Shown here piece by piece: positions 1-7,008 of a stretch of DNA of 12,228 nt. Within the stretch, counting starts at the first letter, position 1, and every line of letters starts with the position of its first letter. The DNA comes from Ferruginibacter sp. GTDB taxonomy: Bacteria > Bacteroidota > Bacteroidia > Chitinophagales > Chitinophagaceae. Position numbers and translations under genes: made by a program. Location: positions 1 to 12,228 of the forward strand of contig JANXTN010000249.1 in assembly GCA_025352435.1 (NCBI GenBank). The letters are read 5' to 3'. A model generated the notes under the pieces. That model was not told where the DNA came from. It did no database searches and saw only the letters and a program-made list of their open reading frames with translations.

Positions 1-907
1 CTTCTTGTTCTAACAAGCCATAAATAGACGACTGGTTATCATTTGTTGCGTAACAAAGGGTATCACGTGTGTCCGCAAATCTTTCGGCAATCGTATTTTC
101 AGTAAGTTGATATTTTACCACCATAACCATTTTTAAAAAGTCTGCAATCGCCTGTGTATCGCTCGCAAGCATGGTTGTTTGGTTTATCACACCAATGCGT
201 TGCAAATCTTGTTCTGGATTAAATCCCTCTGAGAAACGACCTTCAAATTCTTTATAAAATTGGTCTGTGCTTTTTTCACCGGTTATGTATTTACTAAGCT
301 CAATTGCTTCTGCCATATCATTTACAATAACCGTGGGCGTTACTTTAGCCGCATGAGAAAATGTAGCTCGGGTTTCTTCGTGGGTAGGTTTGCCATGCAC
401 AACAACAGCATAATTCTTTTTCGCTATTTGGTCGCCACGGTTCCATACTTTTTCTACAAATGGGCAAGTAGTGTTGTATTTTTTTGTTGAAATCCCAATG
501 GCGTTTATTCTTTCTTCAATTAATAAGGTAGTTCCAAATGCAGGAATAATCACTACATCATCAGCCGTTAATTCTTCAAATGGAATCAACGTGTTTCCTT
601 TAGTATCCTGTAAAAAAGAAACGCCTCTTTGCTGTAAGTCCGCATTTACTTGCGGGTTGTGAATCATTTCGCTCAAAAGGAAGATACGTTTTCCTGGGTT
701 TTCATCAATTGTTTTAAAAGCAATTTCAATGGCATTTTCTACCCCATAACAAAAACCGAAATGCCGGGCTAAATAAATTTGTACATCACCCAGATTTAAA
801 ACGGTTGGAGTAAAATCTTTTTTCATTTTATCCTGCTCCCTTCTTGCATTTTTGATGGCTGTAATGAGTGGACTTCGATATGTAAAAGGAATAGTAAATT
901 GCTTCAT
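1..907 (-). CDS. ispH: 4-hydroxy-3-methylbut-2-enyl diphosphate reductase (IspH/LytB), C-terminus cut off by window edge
   Basis: IspH catalyses the last step of the MEP pathway, reducing HMBPP to IPP and DMAPP with a [4Fe-4S] cluster in the cytoplasm. The reading frame opens at the ATG ending at 907 and stays open to base 1, giving 302 residues without a stop. The three cluster-binding cysteines are visible: C53 in GFCYGVENAI, C148 in NTTCPFVEKVW and C285 in DTLCYATNDNQ. Substrate-pocket motifs are IHNP (residues 82-85), HGKPTHEET (171-179) and NQTTM (242-246). The long N-terminal extension and the PAFG motif (residues 122-125), where the E. coli enzyme has an AHG motif, match the longer plant/cyanobacterial-like IspH subtype of about 400 residues, so roughly 100 residues are missing beyond the edge. 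It is divergent from the GH13 gene, with 87 bp between the two starts. Confidence 0.95.
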   Translation of the reverse strand, partial: MKQFTIPFTYRSPLITAIKNARREQDKMKKDFTPTVLNLGDVQIYLARHFGFCYGVENAIEIAFKTIDENPGKRIFLLSEMIHNPQVNADLQQRGVSFLQDTKGNTLIPFEELTADDVVIIPAFGTTLLIEERINAIGISTKKYNTTCPFVEKVWNRGDQIAKKNYAVVVHGKPTHEETRATFSHAAKVTPTVIVNDMAEAIELSKYITGEKSTDQFYKEFEGRFSEGFNPEQDLQRIGVINQTTMLASDTQAIADFLKMVMVVKYQLTENTIAERFADTRDTLCYATNDNQSSIYGLLEQE

Positions 908-994
908 AAAAGATATTCATGATAAAGGTACGCTTTAAGATAAAATTAAATTGCATCGGCGCTTTTGTAAATGGATAAATAGAAAGTAAAATTT

Positions 995-2266
995 ATGGCA
1001 AGATTATTTACTCAACCATCGTTTTTGAGCAATAGCAATTTGTATGAAGTAAATGTGCGCCAGTACACGCCTGAAGGTACGTTTAAAGCTTTCGAGCAAC
1101 ATTTGCCCAGGCTAAAAGATATGGGTGTAGAGATTTTATGGATGATGCCCATTCATCCCATTGGAGAGTTAAATAGAAAAGGGACTTTGGGTAGTTACTA
1201 TTCCATTCAAAATCACAAGGGAATTAATTCTGAATTTGGTACAGAAGAAGACTTTGCAGATTTGATTTCAAAAGTGCACTCTCTTAATATGAAAATAATT
1301 ATTGACTGGGTAGCTAATCACGCTTCGTGGGACAATATTTGGACAAAAACGAACTCAGAATATTTTTTAAAAGATAGTACAGGGAATTATGTGGCGCCTT
1401 GGGAAGATGTGATTCAAATTGATCATAATTGCGAAACGCAGCAAATGGCTATGATCGAGGCCATGCAATATTGGATAACCGAATTTAATATTGATGGGTT
1501 TCGAGCTGACCTTGCTCACCTCACGCCACTTGCATTTTGGGTGAAAGCACGATTACAATTATCTGCTTCCAAAGAAAATTTAATCTGGCTCGCAGAGACC
1601 GAAGAGGCAAACTATCATGAAGCATTTGATATTTCATATACATGGAGATGGATGCATACTACAGAGCAATTTGCAAAAGATGCAGGTAGTTTGGCAGATT
1701 GTTTTAAAGTTTTATCTGAGTATCGAAATGATTTTGAACAAAAAGATTTGCGTTTATTTTTTACCAGCAATCATGATGAAAATTCATGGAACGGAACAGA
1801 GTATGATAAGTATGGCATATTTGCAGAAGCATTGGCTGTATTTTCTATTTTATATACCTCTGTGCCTTTAATTTATAGTGGACAGGAGTTGCCTAATGTA
1901 AAAATGATCGAGTTTTTTGAAAAAGATACGATTGAATGGACTAACGATTTTAAACTTCACAACTTTTATAAAACCTTGCTTTCACTAAGGAAAGAAAATA
2001 ATGTTTTTCAAAATCTACATGCTGAAAATTTATATATTAATGAAGCATTGATTTCCCAAAATATTTTTTCTATGGTTTTAAAGTCTCAAGACGCTGCGGT
2101 TTGGTGCCTAATTAATTTTAATAAAATTGCTGTAATGCGGCCTATAACATTAAATGTACCTTTTGGGCTGTACAGAAATATTTTTACAAAAGAGGAAACA
2201 GTGTTAACCCATGACTATACTTTCGAAACTGATCCTGGGGGCTTTTGTATTTTAGAAAAAATTTAG
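995..2266 (+). CDS. GH13 alpha-amylase-family glycoside hydrolase, cytoplasmic
   Basis: Predicted to hydrolyse or transfer alpha-glucosidic linkages, as in maltooligosaccharide or glycogen breakdown. Exact specificity cannot be read from the sequence. The 423-residue protein has the four GH13 conserved regions in order on a (beta/alpha)8 barrel: region I DWVANH (D104-H109), region II GFRADLAH with nucleophile D172 and R170, region III WLAETE with acid/base E201, and region IV FFTSNHDE with H260 and transition-state stabiliser D261. Spacing between regions I and II is short, so domain B is small. The C-terminal ~80 residues form the usual beta domain. No signal peptide is seen (start MARLFTQPSF), which suggests cytoplasmic action. 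There is no neighbouring susC/susD pair, so this is not an evident polysaccharide-utilisation locus. The ATG is preceded only by an A-rich stretch with no clear Shine-Dalgarno, as is normal for Bacteroidota. Confidence 0.9.
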   Translation: MARLFTQPSFLSNSNLYEVNVRQYTPEGTFKAFEQHLPRLKDMGVEILWMMPIHPIGELNRKGTLGSYYSIQNHKGINSEFGTEEDFADLISKVHSLNMKIIIDWVANHASWDNIWTKTNSEYFLKDSTGNYVAPWEDVIQIDHNCETQQMAMIEAMQYWITEFNIDGFRADLAHLTPLAFWVKARLQLSASKENLIWLAETEEANYHEAFDISYTWRWMHTTEQFAKDAGSLADCFKVLSEYRNDFEQKDLRLFFTSNHDENSWNGTEYDKYGIFAEALAVFSILYTSVPLIYSGQELPNVKMIEFFEKDTIEWTNDFKLHNFYKTLLSLRKENNVFQNLHAENLYINEALISQNIFSMVLKSQDAAVWCLINFNKIAVMRPITLNVPFGLYRNIFTKEETVLTHDYTFETDPGGFCILEKI

Positions 2267-2280
2267 CTCTATCTACATAA

Positions 2281-2309
2281 AAAAAGCCCCGAAATTCTCG
2301 GAGCTTTTT
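2281..2309. terminator. Bidirectional intrinsic terminator between convergent genes
   Basis: Arms at 2281-2292 (AAAAAGCCCCGA) and 2298-2309 (TCGGAGCTTTTT) pair over 12 positions with one C/A mismatch around a 5-nt loop. Because the stem is flanked by A-runs on the left and T-runs on the right, it can terminate both the rightward GH13 transcript, which ends 14 bp before it, and the leftward HtrA transcript, whose stop is at 2328. Confidence 0.85.
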
Positions 2310-2327
2310 CGTTTTTGAGCAGCTTAA

Positions 2328-3869
2328 TTATTCATCACCTAACGAAAATGGGTATTCATATAATCCATCATAACCAGGATAAAAGCCACTTACTGTAATA
2401 TCTTTTTCCATTCCAACAACTGATTTTAGTTCTTCGACAGAACTCACGGTTTTATTATTCACTTTTAAAATTATAAAGCCATCTTTCATTCTGCTTTGTT
2501 TTTCAATGGCACCTTCAGCTTTAATTTTTTTTACAATAACGCCGCCTGTTACGCCATATTCTTTTGCTTTTTTAGGATCAAGTGTTGCGAGTTCTGCTCC
2601 TAATTTATCTGTAGCAATTTCATTTTTCACTACCTCATAATTACCGGCTTTGTTCTTCAACGTAACATTTGTTGTTACTTCCTTGTTATCTCTTAGGTAA
2701 GTTATTGTAATTTTATCTCCCGGCTTGTAGCGGCTCACTTGTTCCTGCATTTCGGCCCCGCTGCTAACTATGCTACCATTTATTTTTGTAATTATATCGC
2801 CTTTGCGAATACCGGCTGCGTAACCACCACCATCTTTAGGTACTTCCGTTACATAGATGCCGTTTGCATCTATAGGAATTCCCTGCTGCTTTTTAATTTC
2901 TTCACTTAAATCGCTTGGCGAAGTGTAAGCGATGCCGATGTATGCACGTTGTACTGTTCCAAATTTTATAATGTCATCCACCACTTTTTTTACAATATTA
3001 ACGGGTATTGCATAAGAGTAACCGGAATAATAACCTGTAGGCGAAGCAATGGCCGAATTGATACCTACAATTTTACCGTCTGTATTCACCAATGCACCTC
3101 CACTGTTACCCATATTTACCGCAGCATCTGTTTGTATAAAAGACTCAACACCGGCCGCTCCGGCTTTATCTCTGTTTAAACCCAAGCTTCTTGCTTTTGC
3201 ACTTACAATACCTGCTGTAACAGTAGCTTCAAGGTTTAATGGATAACCGATTGCCAGTACCCATTGCCCAACTTTTACATCATCTGAATTGCCATAAATT
3301 AAGTAAGGTAATCCTGCAGCTTCCACTTTAATTACCGCCAAATCATAAGCAGGATCTGTCCCAATGACTTTTGCTTTGTAAGTTTTTTTATTACTGAGTG
3401 TAACTGTTATTTCATCTGCTGACGCAACCACGTGGTTATTTGTAACAATATATCCGTCCTCACTTATTAAAACACCTGAACCCGATGCACGCTGTTCCGG
3501 AATCACATTATTTCTCCTGCCAAAGAATTGTTCCATCATATCATCATCACCAAACAAATCACTAAAAGGATTCTGCTGACGCTGTGTTTTCGGAAGGCTG
3601 TTGGAAACCTGCTTAGCATTTGTTCTGGTTTTAATATGTACTACAGCAGGAGTAGCTGCCTGCGCAGGTACAGTAAAATCAACTGCTCCCGGAGGTACAC
3701 TTGTTCCGTCAAACAAACCCGTTTGTTTTGCATAATTTAAGGGAACCACTCCTGCGGTTTGACCGCCAAAGCTATTTGAATTTTTTATGTATTTGCTGTA
3801 ACCCCACACTATTACCAAGGTGGTTATTGCACTAAAGAAAACTGTAAATGCGAGTTGTTTAAATTTCAT
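2328..3869 (-). CDS. htrA: HtrA/DegP-type periplasmic serine protease with two PDZ domains
   Basis: An envelope quality-control protease and chaperone that degrades or refolds misfolded periplasmic proteins. The 513-residue protein starts with a hydrophobic segment (residues 6-24) that acts as a signal peptide or signal anchor. The trypsin-like domain carries the triad H146 (YIVTNNHVV), D176 (DPAYDLAVIKV) and S256 (VNMGNSGGALV). The LA-loop region (about 100-125) is Q/N/D-rich with MMEQFFG, as in DegP relatives. PDZ1 spans about 305-400 (carboxylate loop near YIGIAYT, with KGDIITKING) and PDZ2 about 422-495. Most relatives have PGNSGG; here the residue before GNSGG is Met (MGNSGG), and the oxyanion-hole glycine is intact, so activity is expected. 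The tail after PDZ2 (residues 496-513) is rich in Tyr, Phe and Gly. The gene appears monocistronic, with 135 bp separating it from the next leftward gene upstream. No convincing -7 box was found in that gap; TTACTTTG near 3930-3937 is the closest. Confidence 0.95.
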   Translation of the reverse strand: MKFKQLAFTVFFSAITTLVIVWGYSKYIKNSNSFGGQTAGVVPLNYAKQTGLFDGTSVPPGAVDFTVPAQAATPAVVHIKTRTNAKQVSNSLPKTQRQQNPFSDLFGDDDMMEQFFGRRNNVIPEQRASGSGVLISEDGYIVTNNHVVASADEITVTLSNKKTYKAKVIGTDPAYDLAVIKVEAAGLPYLIYGNSDDVKVGQWVLAIGYPLNLEATVTAGIVSAKARSLGLNRDKAGAAGVESFIQTDAAVNMGNSGGALVNTDGKIVGINSAIASPTGYYSGYSYAIPVNIVKKVVDDIIKFGTVQRAYIGIAYTSPSDLSEEIKKQQGIPIDANGIYVTEVPKDGGGYAAGIRKGDIITKINGSIVSSGAEMQEQVSRYKPGDKITITYLRDNKEVTTNVTLKNKAGNYEVVKNEIATDKLGAELATLDPKKAKEYGVTGGVIVKKIKAEGAIEKQSRMKDGFIILKVNNKTVSSVEELKSVVGMEKDITVSGFYPGYDGLYEYPFSLGDE

Positions 3870-3948
3870 TTTTTTTACTTTTTAAATTGTCAATACTTTC
3901 TTATTCCAAAAAATATGCCTTAGCAAAACAAAGTAACGAAACACTGCC

Positions 3949-3998
3949 AAAGTGCTATTTACCCCTTAGCCTATTTAACAATTAATTAGTAGCACTTT
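3949..3998. repeat. 9-bp perfect inverted repeat between the acyl-CoA reductase and htrA genes
   Basis: AAAGTGCTA at 3949-3957 is exactly inverted as TAGCACTTT at 3990-3998, with 32 A/T-rich bases between. It lies 7 bp after the acyl-CoA reductase stop codon and upstream of htrA. It could be a long-loop 3'-end hairpin for the reductase mRNA, although no strong T-run follows on that strand, or an operator for htrA. It could also be chance in A/T-rich DNA. Confidence 0.35.
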
Positions 3999-4004
3999 CG
4001 TACT

Positions 4005-5000
4005 TTAAATTAATAACAAAAATTGCATGGTATCTGCCCCATCTGCATAAGTAAACAAATCTGGATTTTGAGCTTGGCCAAAAGGTACAAAATCTTTACC
4101 AACGAGGCACTGTGCGTCAAGTTGATTTTGTAAAAATAATTTCAGCTCATCTATATTATTATAGTACTCATAATATAGCTGACTTATTGGCGAAAACATG
4201 GTTTTATTTTCTGTAAGAATGGTGGCTTCATTCGTCATGTAATAAACATTGTTCAGCAAAATAATGGAAAGATTGTAGTCGTAATTGTTTCTGTATTTAT
4301 GGTGATCTCCAAAATACTTATAGGCAGAAAAAGACTGTAATAATTTTTCAAAATTATATCCTTCCGGTACGTACAACTTAGTTACATTTCTGCATCCTAA
4401 TCCAAAATACAAGTGAATGTCATTTGATAATAATTGTAGTTCTTCATCAGTTTCATTGCCCGTTAAAACTGCTACAGATGTTTTGTTTTTTCTGATAATG
4501 TTTGGGTATTTACCAAAGTATTCTGTAAAAGATTTTGCTGCACTGTTTCCACCGGTAGCAATGTAAGCGTCACAACCTTTTAGCATGTCTGCAAATGAAA
4601 TATAATTTTGAATTTCATTTTCTAAATTGTATAAATATTTTACAAGATGTTTTAGAAGCACATCATCTTTTGATGACAATTTTACAGTTTGGTAATGCCC
4701 ACTTATAAACACTGCGAGCATATCGTGAAAGCCAACCATGGGAATATTTCCCGCCATTACAATTCCTACATTTTTAGGAGAGATGTTGTCATCAACATGA
4801 TAATGCGCTACCCATTTTTGCAACGCTTCTTGCGTAAGGAAATTTTTTGCTATTGAGGTAGCTGATTGCTGAGAAAATTCATTTGTGAACCATCCATTTT
4901 TATAGAATGCATGTTGTTTTGCCTGTTGCCAATCTTCCGTATCTGCAAGTAAATATTCACCCGCTTTTACCATTATATTAATTCTTTCTTGTACGTTCAT
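4005..5000 (-). CDS. LuxC-family acyl-CoA reductase
   Basis: Related to LuxC fatty-acyl-CoA reductases and the aldehyde dehydrogenase superfamily, which reduce an acyl-CoA or acyl thioester to an aldehyde with NAD(P)H through a cysteine acyl-enzyme. The physiological substrate in Bacteroidota is not established here. I choose the ATG ending at 5000 (MNVQERINIMVKAGEYLL), giving 331 residues. The open frame extends upstream to 5099, but that extension would overlap the divergent ferredoxin and adds non-homologous-looking sequence. Recognisable segments are GNIPMVGFHD (84-93), KLSSKD (107-112), the nucleotide-site stretch ATGGNSAAKSF (148-158) and the putative catalytic Cys in FGLGCRNVTK (C203). 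Length fits the short LuxC-like proteins of this phylum. The ferredoxin gene starts 34 bp away on the opposite strand, a pairing I recall as common in Bacteroidota. Confidence 0.85.
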   Translation of the reverse strand: MNVQERINIMVKAGEYLLADTEDWQQAKQHAFYKNGWFTNEFSQQSATSIAKNFLTQEALQKWVAHYHVDDNISPKNVGIVMAGNIPMVGFHDMLAVFISGHYQTVKLSSKDDVLLKHLVKYLYNLENEIQNYISFADMLKGCDAYIATGGNSAAKSFTEYFGKYPNIIRKNKTSVAVLTGNETDEELQLLSNDIHLYFGLGCRNVTKLYVPEGYNFEKLLQSFSAYKYFGDHHKYRNNYDYNLSIILLNNVYYMTNEATILTENKTMFSPISQLYYEYYNNIDELKLFLQNQLDAQCLVGKDFVPFGQAQNPDLFTYADGADTMQFLLLI

Positions 5001-5021
5001 AAGGTTCTTATTAAATTGCAA

Positions 5022-5029
5022 CAAATTTA
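5022..5029 (-). promoter_or_regulatory. Candidate -7 box (TAAATTTG) for the acyl-CoA reductase gene
   Basis: Read on the minus strand, TAAATTTG matches the Bacteroidota -7 consensus TAnnTTTG exactly and sits 21 bp before the chosen ATG, predicting a leader of roughly 15 nt. A TTTG lies 13 bp further upstream, inside the ferredoxin coding region, but that is shorter than the usual spacing, so the -33 element is unclear. Confidence 0.4.
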
Positions 5030-5034
5030 CAACG

Positions 5035-5382
5035 ATGGCAATCAAAATAACAGATGAATGTATTAATTGCGGGGCATGTGAACCCGAGTGTCCAAACAAT
5101 GCTATCTACGAAGGTGGTGTTGAATGGGCCATTGCTGACGGTACGACTATAAAAGGTTCTTTTAATTTAATGGATGGTACGCAAATAAATGCTGACCAGC
5201 GCAATGCTCCGGTGGCAATAGATACATATTATATAGTACCAAATAAATGTACAGAATGCCAGGGTTTCCACGAAGAACCGCAGTGTGCTGCTGTTTGTCC
5301 AGTTGACTGTTGTGTGCCGGATGAAAATTACAGAGAAACGGTAGATCAACTGATGGACAAAAAAAATCACCTCCACATTTAA
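5035..5382 (+). CDS. 2[4Fe-4S] ferredoxin, Alvin-like cysteine pattern with long inter-cluster insertion
   Basis: A small cytoplasmic electron carrier of 115 residues. The first cluster motif is C9-x2-C12-x2-C15-x3-C19-P. The second is C72-x2-C75-x8-C84-x3-C88-P, with the x8 spacing characteristic of Alvin-type bacterial ferredoxins. Two extra cysteines, C92 and C93, follow. The segment between the two motifs is about 52 residues, some 30 longer than in the classical ~80-residue proteins, and contains an EGGVEWAIADGTT-type insertion. The protein ends soon after the second motif (KKNHLHI). It is divergent from the acyl-CoA reductase with 34 bp between start codons and is followed by its own hairpin terminator, so it is probably monocistronic. 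A functional link between ferredoxin and reductase is suggested by position only. LuxC-type reductases normally use NAD(P)H. Confidence 0.95.
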   Translation: MAIKITDECINCGACEPECPNNAIYEGGVEWAIADGTTIKGSFNLMDGTQINADQRNAPVAIDTYYIVPNKCTECQGFHEEPQCAAVCPVDCCVPDENYRETVDQLMDKKNHLHI

Positions 5383-5398
5383 TTTTTTTCTTTTACCG

Positions 5399-5427
5399 GC
5401 GAAAGTATTTATGTGCTTTCGCTTTTT
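5399..5427 (+). terminator. Intrinsic terminator after the ferredoxin gene
   Basis: GCGAAAG (5399-5405) pairs perfectly with CTTTCGC (5416-5422) around a 10-nt loop and is followed by TTTTT. It lies 17 bp after the ferredoxin stop codon. Confidence 0.8.
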
Positions 5428-5465
5428 AGTATCTGTACTTTTTAGAATTTTACTACCTTGCTCAT

Positions 5466-5945
5466 ATGGTCAAATATGTAACAGTTCTTATAATTATTAC
5501 AAATGTTTTGATAAACAGTTCATGTGAGTTCTCAAAAAAGAATTCAGGAGATGTAGCATTCAGTAAAAATGAATCATTATTAAAAGCTGATAATGATTTC
5601 TCTTTATTAAGTGCTGAAAAAGGTTTACGGAAAGCATACTTGGAAAATATTGATAGTAACGGTGTTTTACTTCGACCAAACCAAATGCCTATTGCAGGCG
5701 CAGATGCCGTAGATTTTATAATTGGATTGAAAGATACCGGTTATAGTATGCTTTGGAAGCCTTTAAATGCAGTTGTAGCTGCTTCCGGTGATATGGGATA
5801 TACTTACGGAGTATATAAAATTAAATCTTCTGTAATTGATACTACACTTTATGGAACGTACGTGAGCATTTGGAAAAAGCAGGCCGATGGCAAATGGAAA
5901 TTTGTTTTGCAAAGTAATAATGAAGGACTGGGCAAAGAAGAATAG
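5466..5945 (+). CDS. DUF4440-like (NTF2/SnoaL fold) exported protein, probable lipoprotein
   Basis: A 159-residue protein of unknown function. The N-terminus has a short basic start, a hydrophobic run (residues 3-17) and then SSC with C20, a loose lipobox acceptable for Bacteroidota lipoproteins (Asn at -3 is atypical). The remainder resembles DUF4440/SnoaL-like NTF2-fold proteins: an N-terminal helical part (AEKGLRKAYLEN, 50-61), a central GADAVDFI, and C-terminal strands with GDMGYTYGVYKI and TYVSIWKKQADGKWKFVLQ. NTF2-fold proteins may bind small ligands or act as enzymes, and nothing here identifies a ligand. It starts 38 bp after the ferredoxin terminator, and a TACCTTGC sequence at 5453-5460, one base short of TAnnTTTG, could be its -7 box. 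The ddl gene follows after 46 bp, so read-through transcription is possible. Confidence 0.75.
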   Translation: MVKYVTVLIIITNVLINSSCEFSKKNSGDVAFSKNESLLKADNDFSLLSAEKGLRKAYLENIDSNGVLLRPNQMPIAGADAVDFIIGLKDTGYSMLWKPLNAVVAASGDMGYTYGVYKIKSSVIDTTLYGTYVSIWKKQADGKWKFVLQSNNEGLGKEE

Positions 5946-5991
5946 AAGCACACAAAAAATAATTTCATAATAAACCAAGCAGCAATTTTAC

Positions 5992-6969
5992 ATGAAAAAT
6001 ATTGCATTAGTGACAGGAGGTTATTCAGGCGAAGCAGTAATTTCTTATAAAACTGCAGCCACAATACAAAACAATCTGGATGCAACTAAATGGAATAGTT
6101 ATTTAATAGACATTCACCCGGATGGATGGTTTTTTATAACTCAGTTGGGTGAAAAAATTATTGTTGATAAGAATGATTTTTCAATAACCGTAGGGGATGA
6201 GCACATAAAATTTGATGCCGTTCTAATAGGCTTGCATGGAACCCCTGGCGAAGATGGAAAACTACAGGGCTATCTTGATTGCCTCAAGATCCCTTATACT
6301 TCTTGCGATGCTGCGACTTCAGCTCTTACATTCAATAAACGATATACCGTTGCTGTTGCCGCATTTGCAGGGATTCATGTTGCAAAATCTATGCATTTGT
6401 TTAAAAATGAAACAAATTCCGTAGAAGATATTTTAGCACAACTTACACTTCCTGTTTTTGTAAAACCTAACAACGGTGGCAGTAGTATTGGAATGAGTAA
6501 AGTGAGCAACGCTGACGAGTTACCATCTGCCCTGCAAAAAGCATTTAAAGAAGATGAACAGATTTTGGTAGAAGAATTTATAAAAGGGAGAGAGTTTACA
6601 ATAGGTGTTTTTAAAACAAAAGGAAAAATTGTTTCCTTGCCCATGACAGAAGTTGTTTCTAAAAATGACTTCTTTGATTTTGAAGCAAAGTATGAAGGCA
6701 AAAGTGAAGAGGTTACTCCGGCAAACGCAACTGAAAAAATAACGCTACAAGTTAAACAGACAGCTGAGAAAATTTATAAGATTTTTAATTGTAAAGGAAT
6801 TGTGCGTATAGATTTTATTTATGATGAAGTAAATGAAGTACCCTATATGCTTGAAATAAATACTGTGCCTGGCCAAAGTGCAGCAAGTATAGTACCACAG
6901 CAGGTAAAAGCAATGAACGGTACTTTAAAGGAATTTTATAGTTTATTGTTACAAGAATGTTTATTGTGA
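5992..6969 (+). CDS. ddl: D-alanine--D-alanine ligase
   Basis: An ATP-grasp enzyme that joins two D-Ala to make the peptidoglycan precursor dipeptide in the cytoplasm. The 325 residues cover the whole family length. The N-terminal GGYSGEAVISYKTA carries the conserved Glu (E14) that positions the first D-Ala. LHGTPGEDGKLQG (81-93) is the family signature. K116 and K158 (VKPNNGGSSIG) contact ATP, with the Gly/Ser loop at 162-167. EEFIKGREFTIGVF follows, then the omega-loop motif FEAKY (K233, Y234). The C-terminal metal and substrate motifs are RIDF (R272, D274) and EINT (E288, N290), followed by VPGQSAASIVPQQ, where many homologues read PGMT. The E14, Ser (164/165) and Y234 set corresponds to the E15, S150, Y216 triad of E. 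coli DdlB. It begins a rightward run with the PASTA and rhodanese genes. Confidence 0.95.
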   Translation: MKNIALVTGGYSGEAVISYKTAATIQNNLDATKWNSYLIDIHPDGWFFITQLGEKIIVDKNDFSITVGDEHIKFDAVLIGLHGTPGEDGKLQGYLDCLKIPYTSCDAATSALTFNKRYTVAVAAFAGIHVAKSMHLFKNETNSVEDILAQLTLPVFVKPNNGGSSIGMSKVSNADELPSALQKAFKEDEQILVEEFIKGREFTIGVFKTKGKIVSLPMTEVVSKNDFFDFEAKYEGKSEEVTPANATEKITLQVKQTAEKIYKIFNCKGIVRIDFIYDEVNEVPYMLEINTVPGQSAASIVPQQVKAMNGTLKEFYSLLLQECLL

Positions 6970-7008
6970 TGTTATATTGCATTTACTTGCAACCTAAAAC
7001 AACGACTA

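Noticed and set aside
260..662. Two overlapping short open frames on the plus strand (260-490 and 471-662)
   Set aside because: They are antisense to ispH, which has clear conserved motifs in the opposite direction.
908..994. Possible promoters in the ispH/GH13 divergent gap, such as TACCTTTA on the minus strand at 923-930
   Set aside because: The match to TAnnTTTG has a mismatch at the last base and no -33 element is visible, so it is not reported as a feature.
2949..3740. Several plus-strand frames of 65-76 residues
   Set aside because: They are antisense to htrA and show low-complexity or shadow translations with no domain.
5001..5099. N-terminal extension of the acyl-CoA reductase frame to an ATG ending at 5099
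   Set aside because: It would overlap the ferredoxin coding region antisense and adds residues unlike the family. The ATG ending at 5000 gives the expected start and sits just after a -7 box.
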